A stretch of DNA of 64,000 nucleotides from the NCBI GenBank assembly GCA_009760855.2, contig WPIO01000031.1:2024001-2088000 (forward strand). Direction: 5' to 3'. The notes beneath the pieces are model-generated. The model had not been told where the DNA came from. It did not search any database and worked only from the letters and a program-made list of their open reading frames with translations. The position numbers and the translations under genes were made by a program. Origin of the DNA: Cristatella mucedo. Lineage: Eukaryota; Bryozoa; Phylactolaemata; Cristatellidae. This document shows, piece after piece, positions 10,270 to 21,811 of this stretch. Position 1 is the first letter of the stretch, and every line of letters starts with the position of its first letter.

Positions 10270-13200
10270 ACTTGCCGCAATCCAGTCTAATTAGGCTAAC
10301 GACGACCGGACGTAAGCGTTGCCGAGCTCAAATTTTGCACTGATATTTAGTGCATGTTTGAATGTATCAGTCTATCAGTCTCTCTAATTTCATGTCGCTA
10401 CGCGCACGCGCAATTATGCAAAAGAGCTTTGACGCCGGACGACTGTACCGCAATCCACTGCAATCCACCGCAATACATTATAGTTCCGGTCAAATCCACC
10501 ACAAATCAGCTGCGAACAGCTCCGAAAAATTTGGAATATCAAACTGCGCTACACGTACAATGTACCCGGAGAATTTCGCACGATTCCGCTCACGCGTTCT
10601 CACGAATCCACTGAAATAAGATTGCAATGGCCGAGGCCAATACTGCAATCCACCGCAACCCACTGCATTCCACAACGCAACGAAAGAAATCCTATTCGAA
10701 AAGCTCCTTTATTGATTGCATATGACAGAAAACTCTGCGAAAATTGCATTACAAAAATGTCACTTGCATCGGCACCGCCGTTCTCGTGCAATGCGCTGCA
10801 ATCGACTGCAGAACCCGGGCCAATACCGCAATCCACTTAAATCCACCGCAAATAAAATCGAAATACATTTCACCGAGCTCCAGTTTTCATTGCATATAAA
10901 CCGTGCTGTGTGCACAACCACGTAAAATAAGGAAAAATTGTGTAGCCTCACACTGTGGCAACGGGCGGCAATCGCCTGAAATGACCTAGAAAACTACCGC
11001 AATCCACTCTATTCCAATGCAAATCATCCTCAAATCGCCTTCGCGAAGCTCTAACTGACATTGCTTATAGGACTAGACTCAATTCAAAGTGAACCCACAA
11101 AATTTCGCTCCATTTTGCACACGCGTTCTCATGCAATGAATTGCAATCGACTGCAACGACCCGGTCCCAAACCTCAATCCACCTCAATCCGCCGAAATCT
11201 GCAGCAATCCGCCACACAGCGACCAGAACGCGTGCACTAAAAGCTCTAATTATGATTGCACACTACTATACTCTTGGGTTATTGTGTACTCGCATAACTT
11301 CACTGTAATTACCTCTGCCATTCTGCCGCAATGCACTGCAATCGACTGCAACTGCCCGGGCCAGTACGTCAATGTACCGCAATGCAAAGTTCTTACACTG
11401 ACCCCAAAGCCCGCCACGGCTTGGCTCCTTCGTACCTAGCTGAACTGTTGCATCAGTTTCAGCCTGTTCGTGCCCTAAGGTCCTGTGTGGAAAAGAAATT
11501 AGCTGTTCCATTCCTCCGCTTAAAGATCGTTGGCGACAGAAGCTTTAGCTCTGCAGGTCCTAGACTGTGGAACTCGCTTCCACAATTCTTACGCAACGCC
11601 AACTACTCTCCTACTGCCGACTATCGCTCATCTTTTTCAGCGGTCCTGAGCTGCTACTTTCATGCTACTCACAACCTCAACTGCTCTCCTGACTCTGCTA
11701 TGCTTCCCACTTTCTCTTTGTTGCGTGAGACGAAGTCTGTTGGCTACCGAATGCGTACCGAAAGCCGCTTAGGCTGTGAGTTCGCTATATAAAACTCTCC
11801 TTCGTAACACCCACATGGTCTTTATGACTTTGTGGAGTTACAGACGGAGATACATTACATTACATTACAACCCGCTGAAAAACGAACAGAACGCGTAACT
11901 TTAAGCTCTACTCGTGATTTCACGTTGCTCTAATTTTTGGTTATTGTGTAATCCCACAGTTTCACTACAATCGCCTCGATCGTTCGGCAGTAATGCACTG
12001 CAATTAACTGCAATGGCCCGGGCCAATACCTCAATTTACAGCAATCTGATGCAAAATGCCCTGAAATCGGTTTCGCAATGCTTCAATTTTTAATGCATAT
12101 TACAAAACACACTGGTTAAAGTCAACCACATCATTTTAAGCAATTTACTCGTACAATCTCGGGCAATGCATGGCAATCTACGGCAACGGCTCCACTCGAA
12201 GCAGCAATCCACTACAATCCGTGGCAAGTCGACACTAAATTGGCTGCACGAAGTGCCGCTTGCCATTGCATTTCAAATTTCTTTGTGCTAAAAGTGAAAT
12301 CGTAGGACTTTCAAGCTATTTTGCACGTTAATTGTCAACAGCGCACGGCAGTCGACAGCAATGGCAGGCACCAATACCGAAATCCGTTGCAAATCGACAA
12401 GAAATCGGCTGCACCAAGCTCCAATTGTCATTCCACGTATTATCTTACTGCTCGAGCACATACTTTCAACGCTTTCAACCAGTCCTGACCGTTCAATCTT
12501 GGGCAATTCATGGCAATCGACGGCTATGGCACGGGCAAATACGACAATCCATTATGGTCCATCGCAAATCACTGGAAAGTGACTGGGCCAAGATCAAATA
12601 TATCATACCTGTCACAGCCAACTATGTTGAAAGTGCAATCAAATCTTTTCAACCAATTGCGCACGTACAATCGCGAGCAGTGAACGGCAATCGACAGCAA
12701 TATCCTGAGCCAACACCCCATTTCCCTGCAAATTGAAGAGAAATTGGCATCGCGGAAGCCTCAGTTGTCATTACATATAACATATCGCTGAGCCCAAAGT
12801 AAAACCGTGGAATTTTTAAGATGCTTTGTTTGTTAACTGTCAGCAATGCACGGCATTCAAAAGCAATGGTAGGAGCCAACAGCGAAATCCGTGGACAATT
12901 GAGAAGATTGGCTGCAATAAACTGCAACGCTCATTCCGCGTAACATGTACCAGTGTGCGCGAATAATTTTCATTTATTGCGCCCGTTCAATTGACGGCAA
13001 TGCAGGGCAATCGACGGCAATGGCCCAGGGAAATACGCCAATCCATAACGGACACTTACAAATGGACCAACAGTTGCTGAGAGAAGCTCCAACTTTTCTT
13101 GCGTATTGCACTAAACTGCATTAAAAGTGCAGCCACATCCTTGTATACAATCGACAAAGGCACAATCAAGGGCAATGTACGGCAATCGACGGCAATGGCC

Positions 13201-13580
13201 CGGTATCTGCACCAATCTGGTTCAAATTCGCTGGAAATTGGCTGTTTGAATTTGTAATTATCCTACCATAAAACGCTCACTGTGGGCGCACATGTTGTCG
13301 TTTTTCGCATTCAACATTGGGCAATCCATGGCAATCGACGGCAATATGCTGAGACACTACAGCAATCTATGATTGTCTGTTACAATTACAAACGAGGCTG
13401 GTGGGAGAGGATCGCATTCTTCTTGCGTAACAGAGTGCTGTATTAAAAGTGCAACCGCGTCCTATCAACCAATCTTGAACGTACATGGGAGGGCAATGTT
13501 CGGCAATCGACGGCAACGGCCTCGGAAAATACGGAAATCTATCCGTTGCAAATGTACACACTCAACTCAAGTCGTGAGAC
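10270..13580. repeat. Diverged ~170-bp tandem satellite, about 18 units
   Basis: A core like CAATCGACGGCAATGGCCCG recurs near 10625, 10812, 10983, 11157, 11350, 12015, 12184, 12362, 12526, 12702, 12866, 13020, 13196, 13343 and 13518, with earlier weaker units. Spacing is mostly 150-190 bases, apart from the gap filled by LINE-B. Each unit is rich in CAATCCAC/CGGCAA words, then has an A/T-rich half with a word like CTCCAATTTTCATTGCATAT. Left units favour CAATCCACTGCAA and right units GGCAATCGACGGCAA. It has no coding capacity. Confidence 0.85.
11392..11866 (+). mobile_element. LINE-B 3' fragment inside the satellite
   Basis: This reads the C-terminal part of a CR1/L2-like LINE polyprotein (APSYLAELLHQFQPVRALRS, then GPRLWNSLPQFLR) for about 130 codons, a stop, and the 3' end GAGTTACAGACGGAGATAC followed by ATTAC repeats. 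It interrupts one satellite unit, which resumes afterwards. This is the longest LINE-B copy here. Confidence 0.85.
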
Positions 13581-14322
13581 CAGGGGTATGGGTCAAGTGA
13601 TCGTACTAGGTAAGGGAGACCTTTGTGGTTAGTTGGAAAAACATGTCACCGGCCCTCTGCGGCCAGGTGTGGTGAGCATTAGAGTACCGGTGAGCTCTAA
13701 AACATCAGCTGTAAGGCGAGAAGCTACATTAATTAGTAAAGCTTCAGGCTCGTACAGCTCTAGTGACGTTAAAGTGAAAATGATAGACATTTATTTATCG
13801 TCCTCTACCTAAGGGCTATTGATGAAGTTTCCAGGGGTGTGAACTTTCGTTTTGCAGGTCATTTCCAAGCCATGAGGGACCTTGTCAATGGGACAAAGAA
13901 GCATTTTACATTAAGCGTATTACTTTAGGTATAACATCGTATATTAGAAAAGTGCGATGTGATACCTAATGCGTACTGTAGCTTTGCACAGCCTAGGTGC
14001 AGTCGATTTGGGAGGGATTGCAGAAGATTGCTGTATTGGCATGGGCCTTTGCCGTTAATTGTAATGTAGTGACCGAGGGCTGGCATTACCAATGGATTTC
14101 CTGGGTGCACCAAAAATAGAAACCACATGAACGAGAAATCTAAATCGCAAGTGGTGCTGGAGTGGAGGCGGCCGACTCCCCATTTTTTGTCTGGATTTAG
14201 TGCTCGACGAGATTGCATGAAGGCTAATGTAAAAGCACAAAGCAAAATTGCTGTGCTGTGAATTTGGTGCTGCGGTATGACAAGTATGACTATTGTATCG
14301 CGGTTGGTGTTAACGATCATAG
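13581..14322. other. No gene recognised
   Basis: Unique-looking sequence between the satellite and a SINE1. The open frames are short, in different frames and without motifs or matching splice sites. Confidence 0.4.
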
Positions 14323-14450
14323 TGCTAGTTTGTGGTTAAGATGCCCGCATCGACCAAGGTCTGGCCGAGGCTGTGGGCTCGAGCCCCGTGGCATATGTGA
14401 AGCGCCTGAATAGAGATTAAGTTATCTTATGTTGCTAAACTTAAGAATTA
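14323..14450 (+). mobile_element. SINE1, head partly deleted
   Basis: The B-box region GGGCTCGAGCCCCG and the LINE-like tail GTGAAGCGCCTGAATAGAG are intact, while the A-box part is shortened. It ends in a TA-rich run. Confidence 0.75.
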
Positions 14451-14574
14451 TATATGTATATATATACATATATATAAATAAATAAATATATATATATATA
14501 TCATGCGTCACTATAAGATTTCAATTTGTGCACTTTTGAGTGAGTCGCAGCTTTTGGGTCACTGACTTAATATC

Positions 14575-14705
14575 TTCTTTTGTATAGCGACAGAAGAGCC
14601 TTTACGGATATCACAACCACTTGCAGCAGCGATACAAAATCACCCACGGCAGGATTCGAACCCACGACCTCGGACACGAGATCGGGAAGTGCAACCACAT
14701 TACCT
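14575..14705 (-). mobile_element. SINE2, head cut by LINE-A
   Basis: The reverse-oriented SINE2 end (TTGTATAGCGACAGAAGAGC) and B box (GGATTCGAACC) are clear. The head stops at TTACCTA, exactly where the LINE-A tail begins, so LINE-A inserted into the SINE2 A-box region or both broke there. Confidence 0.75.
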
Positions 14706-16060
14706 ATAATAATAATATTCATACACTTGATAAAGTTCCATCAGATAACTCAATCTCTTTCTAGGCGCTTTACATTTGCTGCAAAGGAAACACCATCGAA
14801 TGATGATTGGCATCATGCTTGATAAACAACAAGAGTAACACGGTTAGGGGTGGCATGCACAGGCGATTAGTAGCAGCATGCCACTGTGTCAGCACGCACG
14901 AGCACGTAAAGAACCCACTAAATGGCATAATAAATTACTGCGTTTTTTATTCATTTCTTTTTTATGGGGTATAGTCAGGAGATGTCATGGCGAAAATCGG
15001 GAGTGAGCTCTAGGTTTTGGGAGCATACGAACTAAAGCACGGTTTCCAAAAGATTTGAAGTATGTACGGGGTATAGGTAAACAGTTAGATTTCGGTAAAT
15101 AGGTGGTACGATACCTAGTCTGATGGGAAGGCAGATCTGATGGGCAGGCTGAAGCCAAAGAATGAAGGGATCTAAAAGTGAGCGACAAAACCTTGAAGTC
15201 GATCCGTCGCTTGACTGGTGGCCAGTGCACGACGGCTAGAAGCAGTGTGATGTGGCAACTGCGCTGCTCGCGACAGACAAGCCTAGCTACAGAGTTTTGC
15301 ACCAGCTGTAAGCACCTGATTGCACAGGCCGGTAGACCAGCAAGCAAGTTATAGAAGAGTTGTTTAAGTTACAGAATTCAAGACGGGATGTCATGAATGC
15401 ATGGACCAACTTAGATGTGGTATCCCTAACTAAACAAGTCCAAATTTGAGCGAAATAATATAGCTGAAAGTGGGAAGACTTGATTGCTGAGCTGATGTGG
15501 TCTTATAACGAAAGATCACTTTGGAACATGACACCTTGATTTCGCGAAGATTCAACAGGAGACATGCTGGCAGAGCCAATTCTGAGCGTCAGCCTTTCCA
15601 ATTTATGAATCACACTTTGTTTGCCTATAACTAGTAAGTTGGTCTTATCATCATTTACTTTACGAAAATTTGCTGCCATCCATGTGCGGATATCATCAAT
15701 ACATACAAAAACGGAGTTGAGATAATTCAGCGTGCTCGAGGGCCGGAAAGAATCAAGGCAAAAGTACAAATGAATGCCATCCGCATACAAGTGGAAGCTT
15801 AGCTTGTGCTTGGCAATCACATCGGCAAGAGGGAGAGTATAAATCGTGATAAGAACCAGACCTAGCACGGAGCCCTGAGGTACTCCATATTTCAGAGGTG
15901 CCTCGGATGATTATTGTCCATTCGCGTCAATATTATGGAGTCTCCTACTGAGATAGGACCTGAACCGTTTAAGAGCAGTGTCAGTGATGCCCAGGCGAGA
16001 TGAGGGGCGCTCAAGATAGACTCGTGTTCGATAATGTCAAAAGCTGCCCAAAGATTGAGT
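14706..16060 (-). mobile_element. LINE-A, reverse transcriptase C-terminal half
   Basis: On the minus strand, from right to left: the end of a CR1/L2-like reverse transcriptase (palm after GVPQGSVLG-like text, a decayed F-Y-A-D box, then LxxDxxLD), the conserved C-terminal domain (LVQNSVARLVCR, HWPPVKRRI), the 3' untranslated region and a TAA/ATT tail. Many stops and shifts break it. The right edge stops inside the reverse transcriptase where another LINE-A tail begins. Confidence 0.8.
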
Positions 16061-17535
16061 TATAATAATAATAATGCACTTGATATAGCGCCCTCAGAGA
16101 ACTCAATTTTTTTCTAGGCGCTTTACATTTGCTGCAAAGGGACATACGATTGAATCATGAGTAATATCATGGTTGATTAACAACATGAATAACATGGTTA
16201 GGGGTGATATGCACAGGGTCAGCATGCAGATGTGGTTAGTGGCAGCATGCACAGTGTCAGCACGCATAAGCACATCAAGGACGAATCACAGGGACCCACT
16301 AAATGCTTTCCTAAATAGGTAAGTTTTTCAGTTATTTTTAAATGTGGTCAAGTCAGGGGATGTTCTGACGAAAGTCGGAAGGGAGTTCCAGGCTTTGGGA
16401 GCATACGAACTAAATGCACGGTCTCCAAAGGATTTGAGGTTTGTACGAGGTATTGGTAGACTGCTGGATTCCAAAAAGCGGGTGGTACGATGCTTGGCCT
16501 GGTGGGGGAGTCAATCTGAGAGATAGGCTGGAGCCAAAGAATGAAGTGACATAAACGTGAGCGACAAAACCTGGAAGTCAATCCGTTGCTTGACTGGTAG
16601 CCAGTGCAGGTCGGCGAGAAGTGGAGTGATGTGGCAACTGCGACGCTTACGACAGACAAGCTTAGCTGTAGAGTTTTGCACCAGCTGCAATCGCCTGATC
16701 GCACATGCTGGTAGGCCAGTAAGCAGTGAGTTGCAGAAGTCGAGACGGGATGTCACGAATGCAAGGAAAAACTTTGACGTGGTATCCTTATCTAAACAAG
16801 CCCGAATTTTTAGCAATGTTATGCAGCTGAAAATAGGCAGATTTGACTGTGTAGCTGATGTGGTCGTCTAACGAGAGGTCACTTTGGAACATGACACCTA
16901 GATTTCGAGCTGATTCAACAGGAGATATGCTGGCAGAGCCAATTTTGAGCGTCAGCCTTTCCAATGTATGAATCACACTGGGTTTGCCCATAACTAGTAA
17001 GTTAGTTTGATCATCGTTTAGTTTTAGAAAATTTGCTGCCATCCGTGTGCGGATGTAATCAATACATGCAGCAAGTGAGTTGAGAGAATTTGAGGTGCTC
17101 GAAGGCTGGGAGGGATCAAAGCAAAGGTACAACTGAGTGTCATCCGCATAGAAGTTAAAATCTAGATTGTGCTTGGCAATCACATCAGCAAGAGGGAGAG
17201 TATAAACCGTGAAAAGAACCGGCCCTAGTACGGAGCCCCGAGGTACTCCATATTTCAGAAGTACCTCAGATGATCTTTGTCCATTCACGTCAATACTCTG
17301 CAGTCTCCGACTGAGATAGGACCTGAACCACTGCAGAGCAGTGCCAGTGATGCCCAGGCGAGATGAGAGGCGCTCTAGAAGAACTTTGGGATCGATAGTA
17401 TCAAAAGCTGCCGAAAGATCGAGCAAAACAAGCAGAGACACTCTACCCATGTCTGCATTCCTAAGTAGGTCTTTGTACACCCGAAGCAATGCTGACCTTA
17501 CGGAGTGATTAGTTCTAAAGCCAGACTGGAACTTA
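16061..17535 (-). mobile_element. LINE-A, best reverse-transcriptase copy
   Basis: The minus-strand frame 16788-17489 reads 233 codons of reverse transcriptase: DLSAAFDTIDPKVLLERL (palm, first catalytic Asp), GVPRGSVLGPVLF, FYADDTQLY (catalytic Asp pair) and LKLNDDQTNLLVMG. The C-terminal domain (LVQNSTAKLVCR, HWLPVKQRIDFQV) follows in another frame, then the 3' untranslated region and an ATT tail. These motifs place it in the CR1/L2/Jockey group. The frame is broken after FR, and the endonuclease is absent. Confidence 0.9.
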
Positions 17536-17539
17536 TCAA

Positions 17540-18172
17540 CTCACTTATTACTAGAAGTTTTTTGCACAGTAAGCGAGGATTCCAGAGGCAAGCTTTAAGT
17601 TGGGCCGCCGGATTTATAACAGGCCTGATGACCATTAAGTTAGAGAGACTCACAGTGACGCTTTGGGGTGGGGGAGGCTGCTGTGTGGTTCAAGACAATT
17701 GTAGGAGTAGCGGTCCGAGAGAATGCTACCTACTATGCCATCACGGCTCTTTGTGCGCAGCTCTTTTGCGATACGTTGAATGTTGATAACTTAATAATTA
17801 GGAGCATTTTTTTATTATCCAGTAGTTCCCAGACCATTGGGGTGTTTGAGTTGTGTCACTAACTAGCCCTTGCTTGGCCTTGAGTGGTCACTCATTTTAT
17901 AGACTTGCTTCAATGCGTGATGCTTGGCTTAGGCCTGCCTCGTCGATTGATATGCCTGCTTCCGCCCCTGTTTGTTCCAACTCTCTACGTGGTGTAGTAC
18001 TGTCCTATCACATCAGTAGCTTGTTACAATAGATGGCGGTACTCTTTTTCAGATTTCAAATACAGCTACAATAGTGGTAGCTTCTACTATATGTGACGTT
18101 CAGTTTGTCTTATTTTTTGTGGAAACATTAATATTAGAATTGACCCTGACTACGACAAATATGAGCAGGGGC

Positions 18173-18176
<4 letters not shown>
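17540..18176. other. No gene recognised
   Basis: Unique sequence with two short open frames lacking motifs. It may include weakly conserved continuation of the LINE at the left edge. Confidence 0.35.

Positions 18177-18253
<77 letters not shown>
18177..18253. repeat. (TA)n microsatellite
   Basis: About 77 bases of TA with one C interruption. It is followed by a tRNA A-box-like word (reverse complement TAGCTCAGTGGTAA), so it may be the edge of another old SINE. Confidence 0.9.
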
Positions 18254-18255
<2 letters not shown>

Positions 18256-18554
18256 CCACTGAGCTAAACAGGGTTGGTCGTCCCCAGTTGAGCTTGCCGT
18301 TCGCGGTACGGCGTCGGGCCACCCCATGCGTGCGGTTCCCATCGGTTTCTCCCAGCGCTACAGAGCGGCCTCGGGCGACTCCAAGCCCGATTAGAAGCTT
18401 TTGCGATACCTTCGTTTATTCTGCTAATATATTCGCTGTTACTGTTCATGAACTGTCCTTGGATATGCTACTCAAAACAGGAACTGCTTACCGTATGGTG
18501 AAATGTCGCAATAAGTCAATACCTACTGGTCGGCCTTCTTTAATACAATTAAAA

Positions 18555-18695
18555 ATATAATTCATTTGTATAGCATCCCAGATAACTTAATCTCTATTCA
18601 GGCGCTCCACATATGCCTCGGGGCTCCAGTTCACGAACTCAGCCAGGCCTTGGTCGGGGCGAGAGCACCTTAACCCCTGAACCAAACCAGCTCGG
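18555..18695 (-). mobile_element. SINE1
   Basis: Reverse-oriented SINE1: tail (AATCTCTATTCAGGCGC), degenerate B box, and A-box region ending CCAAACCAGCTCGGC. The head carries small changes that weaken the B box. Confidence 0.8.
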
Positions 18696-18699
18696 CAAT

Positions 18700-19390
18700 T
18701 GCGGGTCGGTAAGAGCCTCTCTGCATCCTGCATTCGCCCTATGAACAGTTTGGCTATCAAACTTGAGACCCGTAAGTTTAAGGCGCTGATTAGCACTCAT
18801 TTTGGTAGTAGCTCACTTGCCGTGCCTCAGCATGTTGTTAGAAGTCGACTGGCGGCCGTTACTTAAGTTCGATTTAAATTGGAAGGGGCAGCATCTGCCG
18901 GGCCGACGACAAGCCAAAAAGTACCACTCAATTGGCGTAGCGTAGTTATTGGACAGCTTCTTCAATTCCGCCTGTAAATTTTCGCTCGCAAAAAACCAAG
19001 AGGTTACTTATCCACGATCAAGCTGTCCAGGTGAAACTATATACATTTTTGCTCACCGAAAGGTGGACGACGCCCTGCTCTGCTAACCGTATTTCTGAGA
19101 CCACCCGACCAAGGTTCTCGTTCTGTTGGTCCATGTTGTCTGACAAGGTTGGTGGCGGCGGGGTCGCTATTGCTGTTCGTCAATCGTTTGGCTTAACTCT
19201 ATGCAATTTTTCGGCGCGTAAGCAGAGGTCATAATAAGGGCTGGTTGTTGCGCTTCCAGAGTTAGCACAGGCATTTTCGCTCTAGGCCACGCAGCCGTCG
19301 GTGTTTCTCTTAGCCGCCGTTGAACGCCGGTAACCTCCAATGTTGTCAAATAGATTTGTCCACTTTACAGAAAAGGGCTTTTTAGGTTAC
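18700..19390. other. Possible decayed 5' LTR of the Ty3/gypsy element
   Basis: No gene is seen. From about 19210 there is weak similarity to 26935-26985, the region that carries a polyadenylation-like AATAAA downstream of pol. This would be the 5' LTR if real. Upstream boundaries are not visible. Confidence 0.3.
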
Positions 19391-19520
19391 TGTATGCGCG
19401 CTCGTCGCCACTGGCGTGTTCCCCAACTGCCGACATTGCTGCGTGCATACGTGCGGCAATTATGAGTCGCTAGGCGTGATGCGAGGTTTAGGGTCACCGG
19501 AATTCGCCACGCTTCGGCTC
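19390..19520 (+). repeat. Ty3/gypsy leader, first half (repeated at 27.1 kb)
   Basis: Similar to 27085-27215, including GCGTGTTCC, ACTGCCG, TAGGCGTGAT and GAATTCG words. The second half continues at 20476-20575 after a LINE-A piece and a MITE. Confidence 0.6.
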
Positions 19521-19611
19521 AGACTTGCACTGTTACGAGCACTGCGGTTTCAGCCTAAATTATCTTCGGAAGTGGAATCCTCGCTTCACAGTTGTGCACT
19601 ACCTACCCCTT

Positions 19612-19740
19612 TAATAAGATTGATAATGATGCATCTGTATAGATCGCTCAGAGAACTTAATCTCTTTCTAGGCACTTCACATATGCTATAAAGAATGCAC
19701 GATGAAATGGTTAGCGGTAAGGTTTAGATGTCAGCAAGCG
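19612..19740 (-). mobile_element. LINE-A 3' fragment
   Basis: A reverse-oriented terminal hairpin (AACTTAATCTCTTTCTAGGC) and degenerate TAA tail, with the usual GCACGAT..AATGGTTAG 3' untranslated words. It is inserted in the gypsy leader. Confidence 0.6.
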
Positions 19741-19831
19741 TACTATTCTGAGAGGTAACATGCACTGTTAAACATTTACCGTACGAGGCCTAGTTGTGTT
19801 TGCCAAATCAGCTAAATTCATCAATGTTTTC

Positions 19832-20475
19832 GGGGTACAAACATTCACTCCTGAACGTCCCCCCGACATTCCCCCCCCCTGGGGTAGGACATTTCCCCCA
19901 ATAAATGGTGTAGGTTTTAGTTTTTACCGTTTAGAATTTAAGGGTTTAGGCTTTAGCGTTTAGCTTTTAGGACGGGCTTCGCCTCTGCCGCCTAAATCCA
20001 CATTTGTTCGTATTCCTTGCTGTAATTAGTGCGTATTAGGGCATAACTAGATCTCTTGAGGTCGAGTTATACTCAGTAGACCTCTGAGGCTTAGCGCTCA
20101 TTTGCAGGAACGCACGGTACGCCGTAGCGTGCGTCCGCTTTGACGGGTACGAATGCGTGCCTGGCGGCGTCGAGTGGGACCTTACTTCCTCGGGACCAAA
20201 CTGTATAGCTCGTCGCAGCCGCTCGCTCCATTAGAAACCATCCTTCCAATCCATCCATTCCTCTAATTACATTGAGTTGATTTTATTTTAATAGAGCATG
20301 AACTTAAATTAATTACACAGACGCGAACATATATTTATATACATCTGTATTATTAGTTATACATCCACCAACCTAATTACGGGGGCGGTAATGTTGGGGG
20401 GAGAAATGTCCTAGGGTCCACCGGGGGAAATGTCGGGGGGGGGGGCGAACGTCCATGGGGGAATGTCCTTCAACA
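19832..20475. mobile_element. MITE with G/C-skewed inverted ends and 9-bp target duplication
   Basis: The left end (GAACGTCCCCCCGACATTCC, then TAGGACATTTCCCCC) is inverted at the right end (complement of GAAATGTCC..GGGGGAAATGTC..GAACGTCC). Inverted ends are about 70-80 bases. AATGTTTTC flanks it at 19823-19831 and 20476-20484, an exact 9-bp direct repeat. The uninterrupted site is seen at 27.2 kb, where the leader reads straight through. A 9-bp duplication fits Mutator-like transposases. The interior has no transposase. Confidence 0.8.
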
Positions 20476-20532
20476 AATGTTTTCCATGTTACGAATTTTT
20501 TTGAAAGCCATAAATAAATATGCGAAGTACTT

Positions 20533-21420
20533 ATGACGGTAAGCGCGTATGGTAGAGCCAAGCCAAAGTTGAACGCCTCACCGCTGCAACTGGCACCTTT
20601 GGGGGGGGACCTGACGGACTTCTTCCCACGGTGGATCAGCGATTACGAGGTGCTTTCCAGGTCCTGCAGATGGTCTCCGGACCTCCAGCTATTGCGCTTG
20701 GGCGCATACTTTCGCGGCCGAGCGCTTGACGTATATCGCTCGGTCTATGAACGGCTCTGTGCTGAGCCAGGCCAACGATGTACATTCGAGGAAATGAAAG
20801 TCGAACTGGTGCGGACGTTCACCTCTGGCGTGCGCCGCGATGCTGCTCGCGGGACACTACACGGTTGTTGCCAGGGTGCTGCACAAAGTGTTTAAGACTT
20901 TTATAGGCACCTTGTAGATACTGCCGCCGTTCCTTACCCTACTACTCTGCAGGCGGACGTTGATGCTATGGTCCTCTACTTGTTCGTTGGGGGCCATCAT
21001 CCCAAGATTAGTGGTGCTGTCTTTGCCAAAGACTGTGCCTGCCTAAACGAGGCCCTAGCTTTCGTTGAAAGATGCGAAGCCAACCCTCGCTTCTTTAGTC
21101 GAAGGGCTGCTTCCGCCGTGCACGCTGGTGACCAAGGCCGCCGTTCCCATCTGGAAGGGATAGGGCCCCTGTTTCTCGCGATATAGAGAGTAAGGTGGAT
21201 GCATTGGCCGGGAAAATGACCCAGGTGTGTGACCTGCTTGCCAAGGGAAGGGGGAAAACTTCGACCCTACCCGTAGGCAATCGTACGAGCCCCGCCCGGC
21301 GCAGCGTAAACCCTTTAATTCTTCATCCGGCTTCCATACCAAGGAAGGCCGCCCTCTCTGCAGGATTTGTTCCAAACCAGGCCACACCGCTGGTAACTGC
21401 CCACAGGCCGATCTAACTAT
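20533..21420 (+). pseudogene. Ty3/gypsy gag remnant with zinc knuckle
   Basis: The first frame (20533-20895) reads a capsid-like domain (DYEVLSRSCRWSPDLQLL, YLRG-like AYFRGRALDVY), as in Ty3 Gag. A stop ends it and the same frame resumes to 21186. In a second frame a CCHC zinc knuckle, CRICSKPGHTAGNC (21359-21400), binds nucleic acid in functional Gag. The start is conserved at 27.29 kb in the downstream leader repeat. At least one stop and one frame change inactivate it. Confidence 0.8.
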
Positions 21421-21811
21421 CGGGCGTAGGCCGTTCGCACACAACAGTCGGCGATCGGAAGACCGGGTGCAGGCTGCCATGGGTCACGGGGATGGCTGGG
21501 TGGACGCAGGACGTGGCAGGCCGTTCCATTACGAGTCGGCTGATCGAATCCCTACCGAGCCAGTACGCTACAATCCAGGTGGTTCCCCTCCACAGGTTTC
21601 GGCCTGGAAACCTCATGGGCCGGAATCTTCCGGTTCTCTCGGTACGAGTGGGTACGCGAACTATGCTTCGGCTGGGTGGATACCTTCGCCCTCGACTGGC
21701 GTTCATACCCACCCCATGACTGGCCAGGCATCGGAGAGCGGTTTCGGCCGTGATGGCTGCGGTTTCTGGGACTCTCGGTCGGCACCGTCACAACAGGAGT
21801 GACTAGCACGG

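Noticed and set aside
10270-13580. CRISPR-like or coding repeat array
   Set aside because: Units of ~170 bases with gradual divergence, no constant repeat with unique spacers, no open frame; it is a satellite.
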